NCBI GenBank assembly: GCA_044237845.1
Contig: JBIIEL010000026.1
Coordinates: 1-28,580 of the forward strand
Direction of reading: 5' to 3'
DNA: 28,580 nucleotides
Source of the DNA: QFOX01 sp044237845
GTDB lineage: Bacteria; Pseudomonadota; Alphaproteobacteria; Rickettsiales; UBA3002
The first letter of the stretch is position 1. Each line of letters opens with the position of its first letter. This document shows, piece after piece, positions 1-7,629 of the stretch. The notes below the pieces were generated by a model. That model did no database searches and was not told where the DNA came from. It was given only the letters and a program-made list of their open reading frames with translations. Position numbers and translations under genes: made by a program.

Positions 1-8
1 CTTCCGTG

Positions 9-671
9 ATGGATAACGTCTTGAAAGGCGTGGGCGCAGGCGTGAATGTGGTTGAAGTGAACCACTATCTTAAAGGTGGAAAAATTCTAAAAGGGCTCCT
101 CCCCCTCGCTGGAAAAAGCGTTGGTCGCTTCATTCCGTGGGTTGGCAACGCACTGAGCGCTGGCAGCGACGTGGTGGATGGCGTTCAAGCTTTCAACAAA
201 GGAGATACCAAAGCCGGTTGGCACAGCACTGCGAAAGCGACAGGAGGCCTTATTGGGGCGATTGGTGTCGGTGCAGGTGCTGGTGCACTAGCGGGTTCGC
301 CCTTTTTCGGATTGGGTGCTATTCCTGGCGCCATCATCGGTGGCCTTGCCGGCCTTGGCGGCTACTATTTCGGCAGTAAAGCAGGAGGTGCGGTAGCTGA
401 TTCCTTTACCGGTTATGATGAAAATGCTGTGGCACAACCCACCTCCACCGTCACAACAACCACGACCACAAAACCCTCGGTCGAGACAGATCCGGCCATC
501 GCGGCAGTGCATAATGCGGATTACATGAAGGCACTGGTGGCGAATACGGATTTCAGAGGTGCTGGCCAGAGACTCGCCGTCGGCGGGGCGAAAGTCACCA
601 TCGGTGCGGTGACGGCTCCGGGTGGCGCTCCTAAGCCGCAGACGAATCCGTCTGTCAGCATGCCTGCCTAA
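9..671 (+). CDS. Glycine-zipper membrane-active protein of unknown function (possibly 5'-partial)
   Basis: I do not recognise a family. The reading frame is already open at the window edge. A GTG at 6 and an ATG at 9 are the first start codons and neither has a visible ribosome site, so the true start may lie upstream. The protein has about 220 residues. Residues 1-60 are mildly hydrophobic, with no clear signal peptide. Residues 80-129 are an extreme glycine/alanine-rich hydrophobic stretch with repeated GxxxG spacing, typical of glycine-zipper segments that insert into membranes or pack as helical hairpins. A Thr/Val/Pro-rich linker follows (about 141-158), then a short polar tail. Such hydrophobic hairpins occur in pore-forming toxins and effectors, but also in unrelated structural proteins, so no function is claimed. 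It is not obviously co-transcribed with thyX, because about 100 bp containing a small hairpin (GTAAGCGC...GCGCTTGC) separates them. Confidence 0.6.
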   Translation: MDNVLKGVGAGVNVVEVNHYLKGGKILKGLLPLAGKSVGRFIPWVGNALSAGSDVVDGVQAFNKGDTKAGWHSTAKATGGLIGAIGVGAGAGALAGSPFFGLGAIPGAIIGGLAGLGGYYFGSKAGGAVADSFTGYDENAVAQPTSTVTTTTTTKPSVETDPAIAAVHNADYMKALVANTDFRGAGQRLAVGGAKVTIGAVTAPGGAPKPQTNPSVSMPA

Positions 672-770
672 CCTATCAACGCCCTCCCCCGCTTGTGAGT
701 AAGCGCGCGGTTGCGCTTGCCTCGCCCTGTGCCCACGCACTAGATTATGTGCATCACACAGGGGATGCAT

Positions 771-1715
771 ATGGCACACGCAGCAATCGTTGAAAAAGAA
801 TCCGCGACGTTCGAGGCGATGGACGAAACCTTCTCCACGCGCCGCGCCACCAGCCCCGCGGTGGAGGCATTGCTTTACAAACCCATCCCGCTGCTCGACC
901 ACGGCTTCATCCGCGTGATCGACTATATGGGCGACGACGCCGCCATCGTACAGGCCGCGCGCGTTTCCTATGGCAAAGGCACCAAGAAGGTGAACGAGGA
1001 TCGCGGGCTCATCAACTACCTCATGCGTCACTGGCACAGCACGCCGTTTGAAATGTGCGAGATCAAATTCCACATCAAGCTGCCGATTTTCGTCGCGCGG
1101 CAGTGGATTCGTCACCGTACTGCCAACGTGAATGAATACAGCGCGCGTTATTCGATTCTCGATAAGGAATTCTACATTCCCCAAGTGGAACATTTAAACC
1201 CGCAATCGGCGCAGAACAATCAGGGGCGCAGCCCGGAGATGCTGAGCCCCGCCGAGTCCGCGCGCGTGCTCGAGATTCTGAAAAACGATTCGGAGCAGAC
1301 CTATAAACACTACGAGGAGCTGATGAACTGCGACGCTAGCGGCGCGGTGATCGACGAAAGCAAAACCGGCGTGGCGCGCGAACTCGCGCGGATGAACCTC
1401 ACGCTGAATTACTACACGCAGTGGTACTGGAAAATCGACCTGCATAACCTCATGCATTTCCTGATGCTGCGCGCCGACCCGCACGCGCAATACGAAATCC
1501 GCGTCTATGCGGATGCGATGATCGAGGTGCTGAAGCAATGGTGCCCGTTCGCGTATGATGCGTTCGTCGAGCATCGCCTGCATGGCGCGCGTTTCTCACG
1601 CACGGGGCTTGCCGTTCTCAAGCGCATGCTCGCAGGCGAAGCCGTCACGCAGGAATCGAGCGGCCTCACCAAGCGTGAATGGGCAGAATTTCAATCCTCA
1701 CTCGGAGCAGTATAA
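771..1715 (+). CDS. thyX: Flavin-dependent thymidylate synthase ThyX
   Basis: It converts dUMP to dTMP in the cytoplasm using methylenetetrahydrofolate as carbon donor and FAD/NADPH as reductant. The family signature RHRx7S is intact: counted from the ATG at 747, the Arg-His-Arg is at residues 122-124 and the Ser at 132, followed by the usual SARY. In-frame ATGs lie at 747, 765 and 771. I chose 771 because AGGGG at 760-764 sits six bases in front of it, giving a protein of 314 residues, typical of alphaproteobacterial ThyX. The N-terminal 30 residues are variable. No thyA is present in the window. The stop codon overlaps the start of the next gene (TAATG), so translational coupling with the yqhA-type gene is likely. 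I am sure of the family. Confidence 0.97.
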   Translation: MAHAAIVEKESATFEAMDETFSTRRATSPAVEALLYKPIPLLDHGFIRVIDYMGDDAAIVQAARVSYGKGTKKVNEDRGLINYLMRHWHSTPFEMCEIKFHIKLPIFVARQWIRHRTANVNEYSARYSILDKEFYIPQVEHLNPQSAQNNQGRSPEMLSPAESARVLEILKNDSEQTYKHYEELMNCDASGAVIDESKTGVARELARMNLTLNYYTQWYWKIDLHNLMHFLMLRADPHAQYEIRVYADAMIEVLKQWCPFAYDAFVEHRLHGARFSRTGLAVLKRMLAGEAVTQESSGLTKREWAEFQSSLGAV

Positions 1716-2227
1716 TGGAAAGTATTCTTGAACGCGGATTATTCGCCAGCCGTTGGCTGCTGGCACCGTTTTATATTGGCCTCATCGGTGCGCTGATGGT
1801 TCTTCTTGTCGTGTTCTGTAAAGATCTTTGGGTGTTCATGCAGAATTTTGATGGCATGGGCGCAAACGACGCCATTCTCGCCTGTCTGGCCTTGATCGAC
1901 ATCTCCCTCGCCGCGAACCTGCTCGTCATCGTCGCCTTCTCGGGCTACGAAAATTCCGTCTCGAAAATCGATGTGGGGGATGAGGCGGATCAGCCTTCCT
2001 GGAAAGGCAAGGTCGATTTCACCGGGCTGAAAATCAAACTCGTGGTGTCGATCATCGCCATCTCGGGGATTCACCTGCTCAAGGTGTTTATGGACATCAA
2101 AAAATACACTGAGTCTGAGGTGTATTGGATGGTGGTGATTCACTTAGTGTTCATGGTTTCTGGCCTCTTGCTCGCGCTGACCGACCATCTCGTCGTGCGC
2201 AGCAAAATAGCCGGTTACGCGAAGTAA
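1715..2227 (+). CDS. yqhA: YqhA/UPF0114 family inner-membrane protein
   Basis: A 170-residue integral membrane protein that matches the UPF0114 (TIGR00645, E. coli YqhA) family along its whole length. It begins with the family's ASRWLLAP segment (residues 11-18) and contains FSGYEN near residue 76 and the later ISGIHLLKVFMD segment. About four hydrophobic segments are visible, near 15-37, 51-76, 109-128 and 138-158. The molecular function of the family is unknown. An ATG 36 bases upstream is also in frame, but 1715 is preferred because it overlaps the thyX stop (TAATG), has a GGAG in the last thyX codons, and begins exactly where homologues begin. It is probably translated from the thyX transcript. 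Confidence 0.93.
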   Translation: MESILERGLFASRWLLAPFYIGLIGALMVLLVVFCKDLWVFMQNFDGMGANDAILACLALIDISLAANLLVIVAFSGYENSVSKIDVGDEADQPSWKGKVDFTGLKIKLVVSIIAISGIHLLKVFMDIKKYTESEVYWMVVIHLVFMVSGLLLALTDHLVVRSKIAGYAK

Positions 2228-2238
2228 TTACGGCTATT

Positions 2239-2904
2239 CTATTTGCGTGCTGAGAATACCGCGCGGCTTTCAAACAGCCAGTGCAAGGTGATTTCTTTAA
2301 ATCCTGCCTCGGCAAGCAACGCGAAATGCTGGCTCAATGTCGCTGGGTAGAAGGCGTTTTTATACGCATCAAACCAATGCGCCAGAAAGGCTTCGTCCTG
2401 AATGCCCGCGCGCACATGCGAAGCGTAAAGCACATCGAGCTGTTGCTGCACGACGGGCGATTCATGCGCGATAAAATCCGCCTGCACGAACAGGCCATCC
2501 TCGGCGAGTGCGGTGTATGTTTTTTGGTAGATGGGCGCTAAAAAACGCGTCTCGATATTATTGAGCGCGGCGACAGAAACCGCCACATCCGCCTGCGCAC
2601 CCAAATCTGCCTCGCGTATGTCGGCTTCCACCCATTGCGCTTTTGCCAGCTTTGCTTTCGCTTTACCAAGCATCACCGATGAACCATCCACCCCGCGCAG
2701 CGTTGCCTGCGGATAAGCAGAACGAATCCGCACCAGCGTATTGCCCGTGCCACAGCCAATATCGAGAAAAGATTTCGGCGAGCGCGCAGACGCAACACAG
2801 GCCATCACCGCCGCTTGCATCGCCTCATATCCGGGGATGATATGCGGCGTCAGCGCATCGTAGTCCGGTGTAAAATCGACAAACAGATTCTCCTGCGTGG
2901 CCAT
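2239..2904 (-). CDS. Class I SAM-dependent methyltransferase
   Basis: A 221-residue soluble protein with a Rossmann-type methyltransferase fold. Motif I (DIGCGTGN, residues 48-55) binds S-adenosylmethionine. An acidic residue at the end of the next strand (RGVDGSS, about 73-79) and a VEADIREADL stretch (about 97-106) fit motifs II and III. The substrate cannot be read from sequence; the N-terminal half is reminiscent of small-molecule or tRNA methyltransferases of the CmoA/Tam kind, but I would not assign one. The start is set by GGTGGGG, formed by the last codons of the upstream mrp gene. The intergenic gap is only 2 nt, so the two genes form an operon on the minus strand. Confidence 0.85.
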   Translation of the reverse strand: MATQENLFVDFTPDYDALTPHIIPGYEAMQAAVMACVASARSPKSFLDIGCGTGNTLVRIRSAYPQATLRGVDGSSVMLGKAKAKLAKAQWVEADIREADLGAQADVAVSVAALNNIETRFLAPIYQKTYTALAEDGLFVQADFIAHESPVVQQQLDVLYASHVRAGIQDEAFLAHWFDAYKNAFYPATLSQHFALLAEAGFKEITLHWLFESRAVFSARK

Positions 2905-2906
2905 CG

Positions 2907-3698
2907 CTACCCCACCAACTTCCCAGCAATCTCTGCAAATGCGGTGACGGCGCTGCCGCCAGTAACGGCGTAGTTCGTGCCCGCATCGCCCGCCGTGCCA
3001 ATGGCGGGGTCGAGCGGCAGCGAACCCAGCAGCGGCGCATGGTATTTCGCAGCGAGTTTCGCGCCACCCCCTGCACCGAACAGCGCGTGCGCGCTACCAT
3101 CCGGCGCGATGAACGCCGCCATATTCTCCACGATGCCGAGAATCGGCACCTGCAGCTTATGAAACGCGCTGGCGCATTTATCGGCATCGATGACGGCGAC
3201 ATCCTGCGGCGTGGTCACAATCACTACTCCATCGAGCTTGGCATTCTGCGCCAGCGACAGCGTCACATCGCCGGTGCCGGGCGGCAAGTCCACCAACAAA
3301 ATATCGCAAGGGCGCGCCGCGTCCGCCCAGCGCGTCATTCTAATAAACTGCACCAGCGCCTTGGTAATCATCGGCGCGCGCAGCACGGCGGCTTGGTCAC
3401 CCGTTACCAGCGCCATCGACATCGCGCGAATGCCGTGCGCCATCGGCGGCACCATCAGCCCATCCGCAATTTCGGGCTTCACATAGGTATCGAGCCCCAG
3501 CATGCGCGGAATGCTTGGGCCATAAATATCCGCATCGAGAATGCCAACGCGCTTTCCCGCCGCCGTCAGCGCGTGCGCGAGGTTGACCGTCACCGTCGAT
3601 TTCCCCACGCCGCCTTTGCCGGAAGCAATCGCAATAATTCGCCCCACGCCCGGCACGGGCGCGTGGTTAATGCTCGGTGGTCGCAGTGGCATGTTCAT
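2907..3698 (-). CDS. mrp: Mrp/NBP35-family P-loop ATPase, putative Fe-S carrier
   Basis: This family (Mrp/ApbC) binds and transfers iron-sulfur clusters in the cytoplasm. The 263-residue protein carries a deviant Walker A motif, SGKGGVGKST (about 26-35), the DADIYGPSIPRMLG segment (55-68) and the LLVDLPPGTGD Walker B region (134-144), all diagnostic of Mrp rather than ParA or MinD. Two departures are visible. The N-terminal DUF59/MIP18 domain found in many Mrp proteins is absent, and the usual CxxC cluster ligand after the VENM motif (191-204) is replaced by an Ala-Pro-Asp-Gly stretch. Only two cysteines remain (131 and 175). It is the first gene of a two-gene operon with the methyltransferase. 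No Shine-Dalgarno is visible before the ATG. Confidence 0.9.
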   Translation of the reverse strand: MNMPLRPPSINHAPVPGVGRIIAIASGKGGVGKSTVTVNLAHALTAAGKRVGILDADIYGPSIPRMLGLDTYVKPEIADGLMVPPMAHGIRAMSMALVTGDQAAVLRAPMITKALVQFIRMTRWADAARPCDILLVDLPPGTGDVTLSLAQNAKLDGVVIVTTPQDVAVIDADKCASAFHKLQVPILGIVENMAAFIAPDGSAHALFGAGGGAKLAAKYHAPLLGSLPLDPAIGTAGDAGTNYAVTGGSAVTAFAEIAGKLVG

Positions 3699-3714
3699 AG
3701 GGCGGGGTTATAAC

Positions 3715-3743
3715 TTGAAGCCATCGGGTTTGCACCCTATATT
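3715..3743 (+). promoter_or_regulatory. Sigma70-type promoter for hflK-hflC
   Basis: TTGAAG (3715-3720), a 17-bp spacer and TATATT (3738-3743) match the -35/-10 consensus in sequence and spacing. Transcription would start near 3750, leaving a roughly 20-nt leader that holds an AGAGG ribosome site before the hflK ATG at 3771. The element lies in the 72-bp gap between the divergent mrp and hflK genes. Confidence 0.65.
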
Positions 3744-3770
3744 GTCGCCGATCGCACAAGAGGAACCAAT

Positions 3771-4964
3771 ATGACCAACAACCCATGGGGCAAAAAACCA
3801 ACCGGCGGCAGCGGCGGTGGTGGTGGCAACAATAACGGTGGCAGTGGTGATGGCAAACCAACGCCGCCCTCAGGCGGTGGCAACAATAACAACACGCTCG
3901 AGAAACTGATGCGCGACGCGCAGGAGCGCATGCGTGGTGCAGCGGGCAAAATGCCTACCGGTGAGGGAGAGATTTCGCCCTTCGTGCTGGTGTTTGTTGG
4001 CCTCGTAACGTTGTGGATGGCCTCTGGCATCTACCGCGTGAACTCCGATGAACTCGGCGTGGTCATGCGCTTTGGCGCCTATAACCGCACCACTACGCCC
4101 GGCCTCAACTATCACCTGCCCTTCCCGATCGAACAGGTGGTGATTCCTTCCGTCACCAGCGTCAACCGTGTGGAAGTAGGCTTCCGTGGCAATGCGGTGG
4201 AAAACCCGAACGTACGTGTGGCCAAGGCCGCGATGATGGAAACTACCGCAGGCGGTGGTAACATCAGCAACCGTGAAGGACTGATGTTGACGGGCGACCG
4301 TAACATTGTTGATATCGACTTCGAGGTGCAGTGGAAAATCGATGCAGCGCATCCTGAAAAGTTCCTCTTCAACATGCGTAACACGGCGGAAAATATTAAG
4401 CCCGCCGCAGAGTCCGCCATGCGCGAGGTCATTGGCCGCAACAAGCTCGACGATATTCTCACCGGCGCGCAGTCGCAGATTGCGGAGGAAACACGCTCCT
4501 TGATGCAGCAAATGTTCAACGAATATAATGCAGGCGTCGAAATCATCGCCGTCAACCTCAGCCGACCAGATGTACCAGGAGAAGTGATCGACGAATTCCA
4601 GGACGTCAAACGTGCGGAGCAGGATAAGCAAACCGCAGAATCCGTCGCCGAGGGCTACCGTAACGACATCATCCCCCGGGCGAAGGGGGATGCTTCCAAA
4701 ATGTTGGAGGATGCGGCGGGCTATAAGGCACGCGTGGTCGCAGATGCGAAGGGGGATGCCTCGCGCTTCAAGCAAATTTATGCGGAATATGCGAACGCAA
4801 AAGACGTCACTAAGCGCCGCATGTATCTCGAGACAATGGAAACCGTGCTTAGAAACATGCCGAAAATTATTGTGGATTCTTCGCGCACAGGCGGTGCCGT
4901 TCCAGTGCTTCCACTCGCCATGCCGCAACCAGCAAACGCTGCGCCTGCAGCGAAAACGAATTAG
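3771..4964 (+). CDS. hflK: HflK, membrane protease modulator (SPFH/band 7)
   Basis: HflK assembles with HflC into a large SPFH cage in the inner membrane that surrounds the FtsH protease and tunes its proteolysis. The 397-residue protein has the classic HflK layout: a cytoplasmic Gly/Asn/Pro-rich N-terminus (residues 10-42), one transmembrane helix (about 69-87), then the SPFH core beginning YRVNSDELGVVMRFG and a long charged coiled-coil region (about 280-350). The C-terminal tail is Pro/Ala-rich. The start is supported by AGAGG upstream and by the family's typical NNPWG opening. A promoter is visible at 3715-3743. hflC follows after 8 bp, and a Do-type protease lies further downstream, so the region deals with protein quality control at the membrane. 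Confidence 0.96.
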   Translation: MTNNPWGKKPTGGSGGGGGNNNGGSGDGKPTPPSGGGNNNNTLEKLMRDAQERMRGAAGKMPTGEGEISPFVLVFVGLVTLWMASGIYRVNSDELGVVMRFGAYNRTTTPGLNYHLPFPIEQVVIPSVTSVNRVEVGFRGNAVENPNVRVAKAAMMETTAGGGNISNREGLMLTGDRNIVDIDFEVQWKIDAAHPEKFLFNMRNTAENIKPAAESAMREVIGRNKLDDILTGAQSQIAEETRSLMQQMFNEYNAGVEIIAVNLSRPDVPGEVIDEFQDVKRAEQDKQTAESVAEGYRNDIIPRAKGDASKMLEDAAGYKARVVADAKGDASRFKQIYAEYANAKDVTKRRMYLETMETVLRNMPKIIVDSSRTGGAVPVLPLAMPQPANAAPAAKTN

Positions 4965-4972
4965 GAGCCGTT

Positions 4973-5902
4973 ATGAATAATCTCTTCATGCTCAAGCTCG
5001 GCCTCGCCCTTGCAGGCGCGCTCATCCTCATTAACACCACGTTGTTTATAGTGCCGCAAACCGGTCAGGCGCTGGTGTTGCAGTTCGGGGATATCCGTCG
5101 CGTGGTGCAAACGCCGGGTTTGCACGCCAAGTTACCCTTCGTTCAAGACGTCATGCTCTTCGACAAGCGCATCCTTGAGTTCGATGCACAACCGGCAGAG
5201 TTCATCACCAGCAACCACGAAACGAGTGTAGATGAGCGCGTAGTGATTGATGCCTTTGTGCGTTACCGCATTGTTGATCCGGTGCAGTTCTACCAATCCG
5301 TACGCAACGAGGCGGGGCTGAAAACGCGCCTCAACTCCATTGTGCTGTCGAGCATGCGCCGCGTGCTGGGCGGCTATTCGCTTAATGATTTATTGTCGAG
5401 CGAGCGTGGTGCGATCATGCAGAAAATCAAGGCGAGCGTGAATGCGCAAGCGAGCGCGGCACCGGGCGTTGCCGCTAAAACCACCAGCCGCACTGCGGGT
5501 GGTAACGTGCAGGGCTTTGGCGTGGAACTGGTGGATTTGCGTTTCGTGCGCGCCGATTTACCATCGGATATTTCGCAATCGACTTACGAGCGGATGCGCA
5601 AAAACTTCACCAAAGAAGCGCAGCGTTTCCGCGCCGAGGGGGAAGAAAAAGCCACGCAGATTCGTGCTTCTGCCGAGCGTGAACGCACGGAGTTGCTCGC
5701 CAATGCCAGAAAGTCTTCTGAGATAATGCGCGGAGAAGGCGATGCGGAAGCTTCGAAAATCTATGCCGAGGCCTATGGGCGCGACCCAGAATTTTTTAAA
5801 TTCTACCGCTCGTTACAGGCCTATCGCAGCACCCTCAGCAGCAGTGATACCAGCCTCGTGCTCTCGCCCGACAGCAGCTTCCTGAAGGAAATGAACCACT
5901 AG
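4973..5902 (+). CDS. hflC: HflC, membrane protease modulator (SPFH/band 7)
   Basis: Partner of HflK in the FtsH-regulating SPFH complex. The protein has 309 residues: an N-terminal transmembrane helix or signal anchor (about 6-26), then the SPFH core (QALVLQFGDIRRVVQTPGLH) and a charged coiled coil rich in RAEGEEKATQIRA-type repeats (about 218-260), where family members interact side by side. The ATG at 4973 has GGAG seven bases upstream and lies 8 bp after hflK, so the two are co-transcribed. One oddity: an Ala/Thr/Gly-rich insertion of about 20 residues (roughly 160-182) interrupts the place where E. coli HflC runs straight into the GIEVVDVRI strand. It does not resemble the repeat found in rsmE. 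Confidence 0.95.
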   Translation: MNNLFMLKLGLALAGALILINTTLFIVPQTGQALVLQFGDIRRVVQTPGLHAKLPFVQDVMLFDKRILEFDAQPAEFITSNHETSVDERVVIDAFVRYRIVDPVQFYQSVRNEAGLKTRLNSIVLSSMRRVLGGYSLNDLLSSERGAIMQKIKASVNAQASAAPGVAAKTTSRTAGGNVQGFGVELVDLRFVRADLPSDISQSTYERMRKNFTKEAQRFRAEGEEKATQIRASAERERTELLANARKSSEIMRGEGDAEASKIYAEAYGRDPEFFKFYRSLQAYRSTLSSSDTSLVLSPDSSFLKEMNH

Positions 5903-6035
5903 GCTTTCCGTCATGTTCGCTTCAGCTTGCGCCACTATATTCCTATCACTCTGAACTTGTTTTCGGGCGCATCCAACCTAAATAGAGGGATGCCAAACAT
6001 GCTCTATATGACATAAACCTAAGGAGTCTCTTGCC

Positions 6036-7490
6036 ATGAAACTTCGCAGCCGTATCCTTACCGCCTTTGCAGCGCTTGCATTCCTATCGGCTCCTGCGGC
6101 ACACAGTGCGCCGCCGGAGTCGTTCTCGCCCATCATTGAACCGCTGATGCCAGCAGTCGTGAACATCTCCACCTCGCAAAAAGTAGCGCAACAAGTGGGA
6201 CCAATGTTCGACTTTGAAGGGATACCCGACACACCACAAGGCCAACAATTCAAGCAGCTCTTCCGCCAGTTTGGCATGACGCCATTCGGCGGCGAGATGG
6301 GAGGCATGCCAGAGCGCGAAATCACCTCGCTCGGTTCCGGTTTCGTGATCGATGAATCCGGCTACGTCGTCACCAACAACCACGTGGTCGGTAAGGCGGA
6401 CGCCATCACCGTCATCTTCGCCAACAATACACGCCTACCCGCCACTATTGTCGGGCGCGATGAGAAAACCGACCTCGCATTACTGAAGGTCAAGCCGGAA
6501 AAACCCTTAACCGCCGTCAAGTTTGGCGACTCCGACGCCCTGCGTGTGGGCGACTGGGTGATCGCCATCGGCAACCCGTTTGGCCTGGGTGGCTCGGTTT
6601 CCGCGGGCATTGTTTCCGCGCGCGGGCGCAACATCAATGCCGGACCGTTCGATGATTTTATCCAAACGGATGCCGCTATCAACCGCGGCAATTCCGGAGG
6701 CCCCCTCTTCAACACACGCGGCGAAGTGGTTGGCGTCAACTCCGCTATTTTCTCGCCGACAGGCGGCAATATCGGCATCGGCTTTGCGGTGCCCTCAGCG
6801 ATGGCAAAATCGGTCATTGGCCAGCTGCGTGAATTCGGCACCATCCATCGCGGCTGGATGGGCGTAAAAATTGAACCTGTGTCGGATGAACTTGCCAACT
6901 CGCTCGGTCTTGGCAAAGCGCGTGGGGCGCTCATCAACGAGGTCAACACCGGTGGGCCGGCCGATAAAGCTGGGCTACAAGCGGGCGATGTGATTCTCAA
7001 AATCGATGGCCGTGAGATCGATGAAATGCGAAAGCTGCCGCGCTATGTCGCCGAAATCAAAGCGGGGAAAAAAGCCGATCTCACCTACTGGCGCAAAGGA
7101 CGCGAGCAAACGACGAGTGTCACCGTCGGCACCTTGCCGGATGAAAAATCCACCCCGCCAGTCAAGGATGGCAAGCCCGCTGCAAAGCCTGATGCACCTA
7201 AGGTGCTAGGCATGAGTCTCATTCCGCTCAGCAAGGAATTGCGCGCGCAGCTGAATGTCCCCGCCACGGTGAAGGGCATGGTGATCGACGCGCTCGACCG
7301 CGCTGGAGAAGCCGCCAAGCGCGGCTTGCAGCCCGGTGATGTGATCGTCGAGGCGAATGAGAACGCAGCCACTTCCACGGCGGAGGTACAGAAGGCTCTT
7401 GTCGCCGCGAAAAAAGCGGGGCGTGATTTTGCACTACTGCGAATCTTCCGCGGTGGTGCATTTCTCTTCGCTACCGTGCCGGTGAAGTAA
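6036..7490 (+). CDS. degP: Do-type periplasmic serine protease (DegP/MucD)
   Basis: A secreted trypsin-like protease and chaperone that clears misfolded envelope proteins. The 484-residue precursor has a Sec signal peptide (cleavage predicted after residue 24, AHS|A). The protease domain carries an intact catalytic triad, His116 (TNNHVV), Asp146 (KTDLALL) and Ser220 (GNSGG). Two PDZ domains follow (about 270-360 and 390-480), the second ending with a typical FLLRI-like strand. An AAGGAG lies upstream of the ATG. There is a 130-bp gap to hflC with no clear promoter, so it may be transcribed with hflKC or alone. The order hflK-hflC-degP is common in alphaproteobacteria. The gene symbol could equally be mucD or degQ; the two-PDZ Do architecture is certain. 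Confidence 0.96.
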   Translation: MKLRSRILTAFAALAFLSAPAAHSAPPESFSPIIEPLMPAVVNISTSQKVAQQVGPMFDFEGIPDTPQGQQFKQLFRQFGMTPFGGEMGGMPEREITSLGSGFVIDESGYVVTNNHVVGKADAITVIFANNTRLPATIVGRDEKTDLALLKVKPEKPLTAVKFGDSDALRVGDWVIAIGNPFGLGGSVSAGIVSARGRNINAGPFDDFIQTDAAINRGNSGGPLFNTRGEVVGVNSAIFSPTGGNIGIGFAVPSAMAKSVIGQLREFGTIHRGWMGVKIEPVSDELANSLGLGKARGALINEVNTGGPADKAGLQAGDVILKIDGREIDEMRKLPRYVAEIKAGKKADLTYWRKGREQTTSVTVGTLPDEKSTPPVKDGKPAAKPDAPKVLGMSLIPLSKELRAQLNVPATVKGMVIDALDRAGEAAKRGLQPGDVIVEANENAATSTAEVQKALVAAKKAGRDFALLRIFRGGAFLFATVPVK

Positions 7491-7495
7491 TTTCC

Positions 7496-7574
7496 TGAAG
7501 GGGACCTTGTCCCCTTTGCTTCGCTGACCCCTGCCGCAAGCGGCTCGCGCCGTAGAGCGCTACGTACGATAATC
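7496..7574 (+). repeat. Palindromic repeat element, intergenic copy (copy A)
   Basis: This ~79-bp segment begins six bases after the degP stop and contains three small stem-loops in a row: AAGGGGAC/GTCCCCTT (7498-7516), GCCGC/GCGGC (7533-7544) and CGTAG/CTACG (7551-7564). It ends in GATAATC. It matches the segment read on the minus strand at 20763-20681 inside rsmE over its whole length, with only short substitutions and indels. The best-conserved half is GCTGACCC...GATAATC. The same hairpin pattern in both copies marks it as a dispersed, structured repeat. No protein is encoded by this copy: the frame used in rsmE is broken here by a TAG at 7553. Confidence 0.8.
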
Positions 7575-7586
7575 CGGAACGCTTTC

Positions 7587-7606
7587 ACCCCGGCGTATGC
7601 CGGGGT
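7587..7606. terminator. Perfect GC-rich hairpin between convergent genes
   Basis: ACCCCGGC-GTAT-GCCGGGGT forms an 8-bp perfect stem with a 4-nt loop between degP (plus) and the SNase-fold gene (minus). There is no T-tract on either side, so it is not a textbook intrinsic terminator. It could still stop or protect transcripts from both directions, or be a short palindromic repeat. It immediately follows repeat copy A. Confidence 0.4.
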
Positions 7607-7629
7607 CTGCGCCTGAAATAAATACTGCC

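Noticed and set aside
288..1193. A 301-residue minus-strand frame opposite thyX
   Set aside because: It crosses the thyX active-site region antisense and has no recognisable domain.
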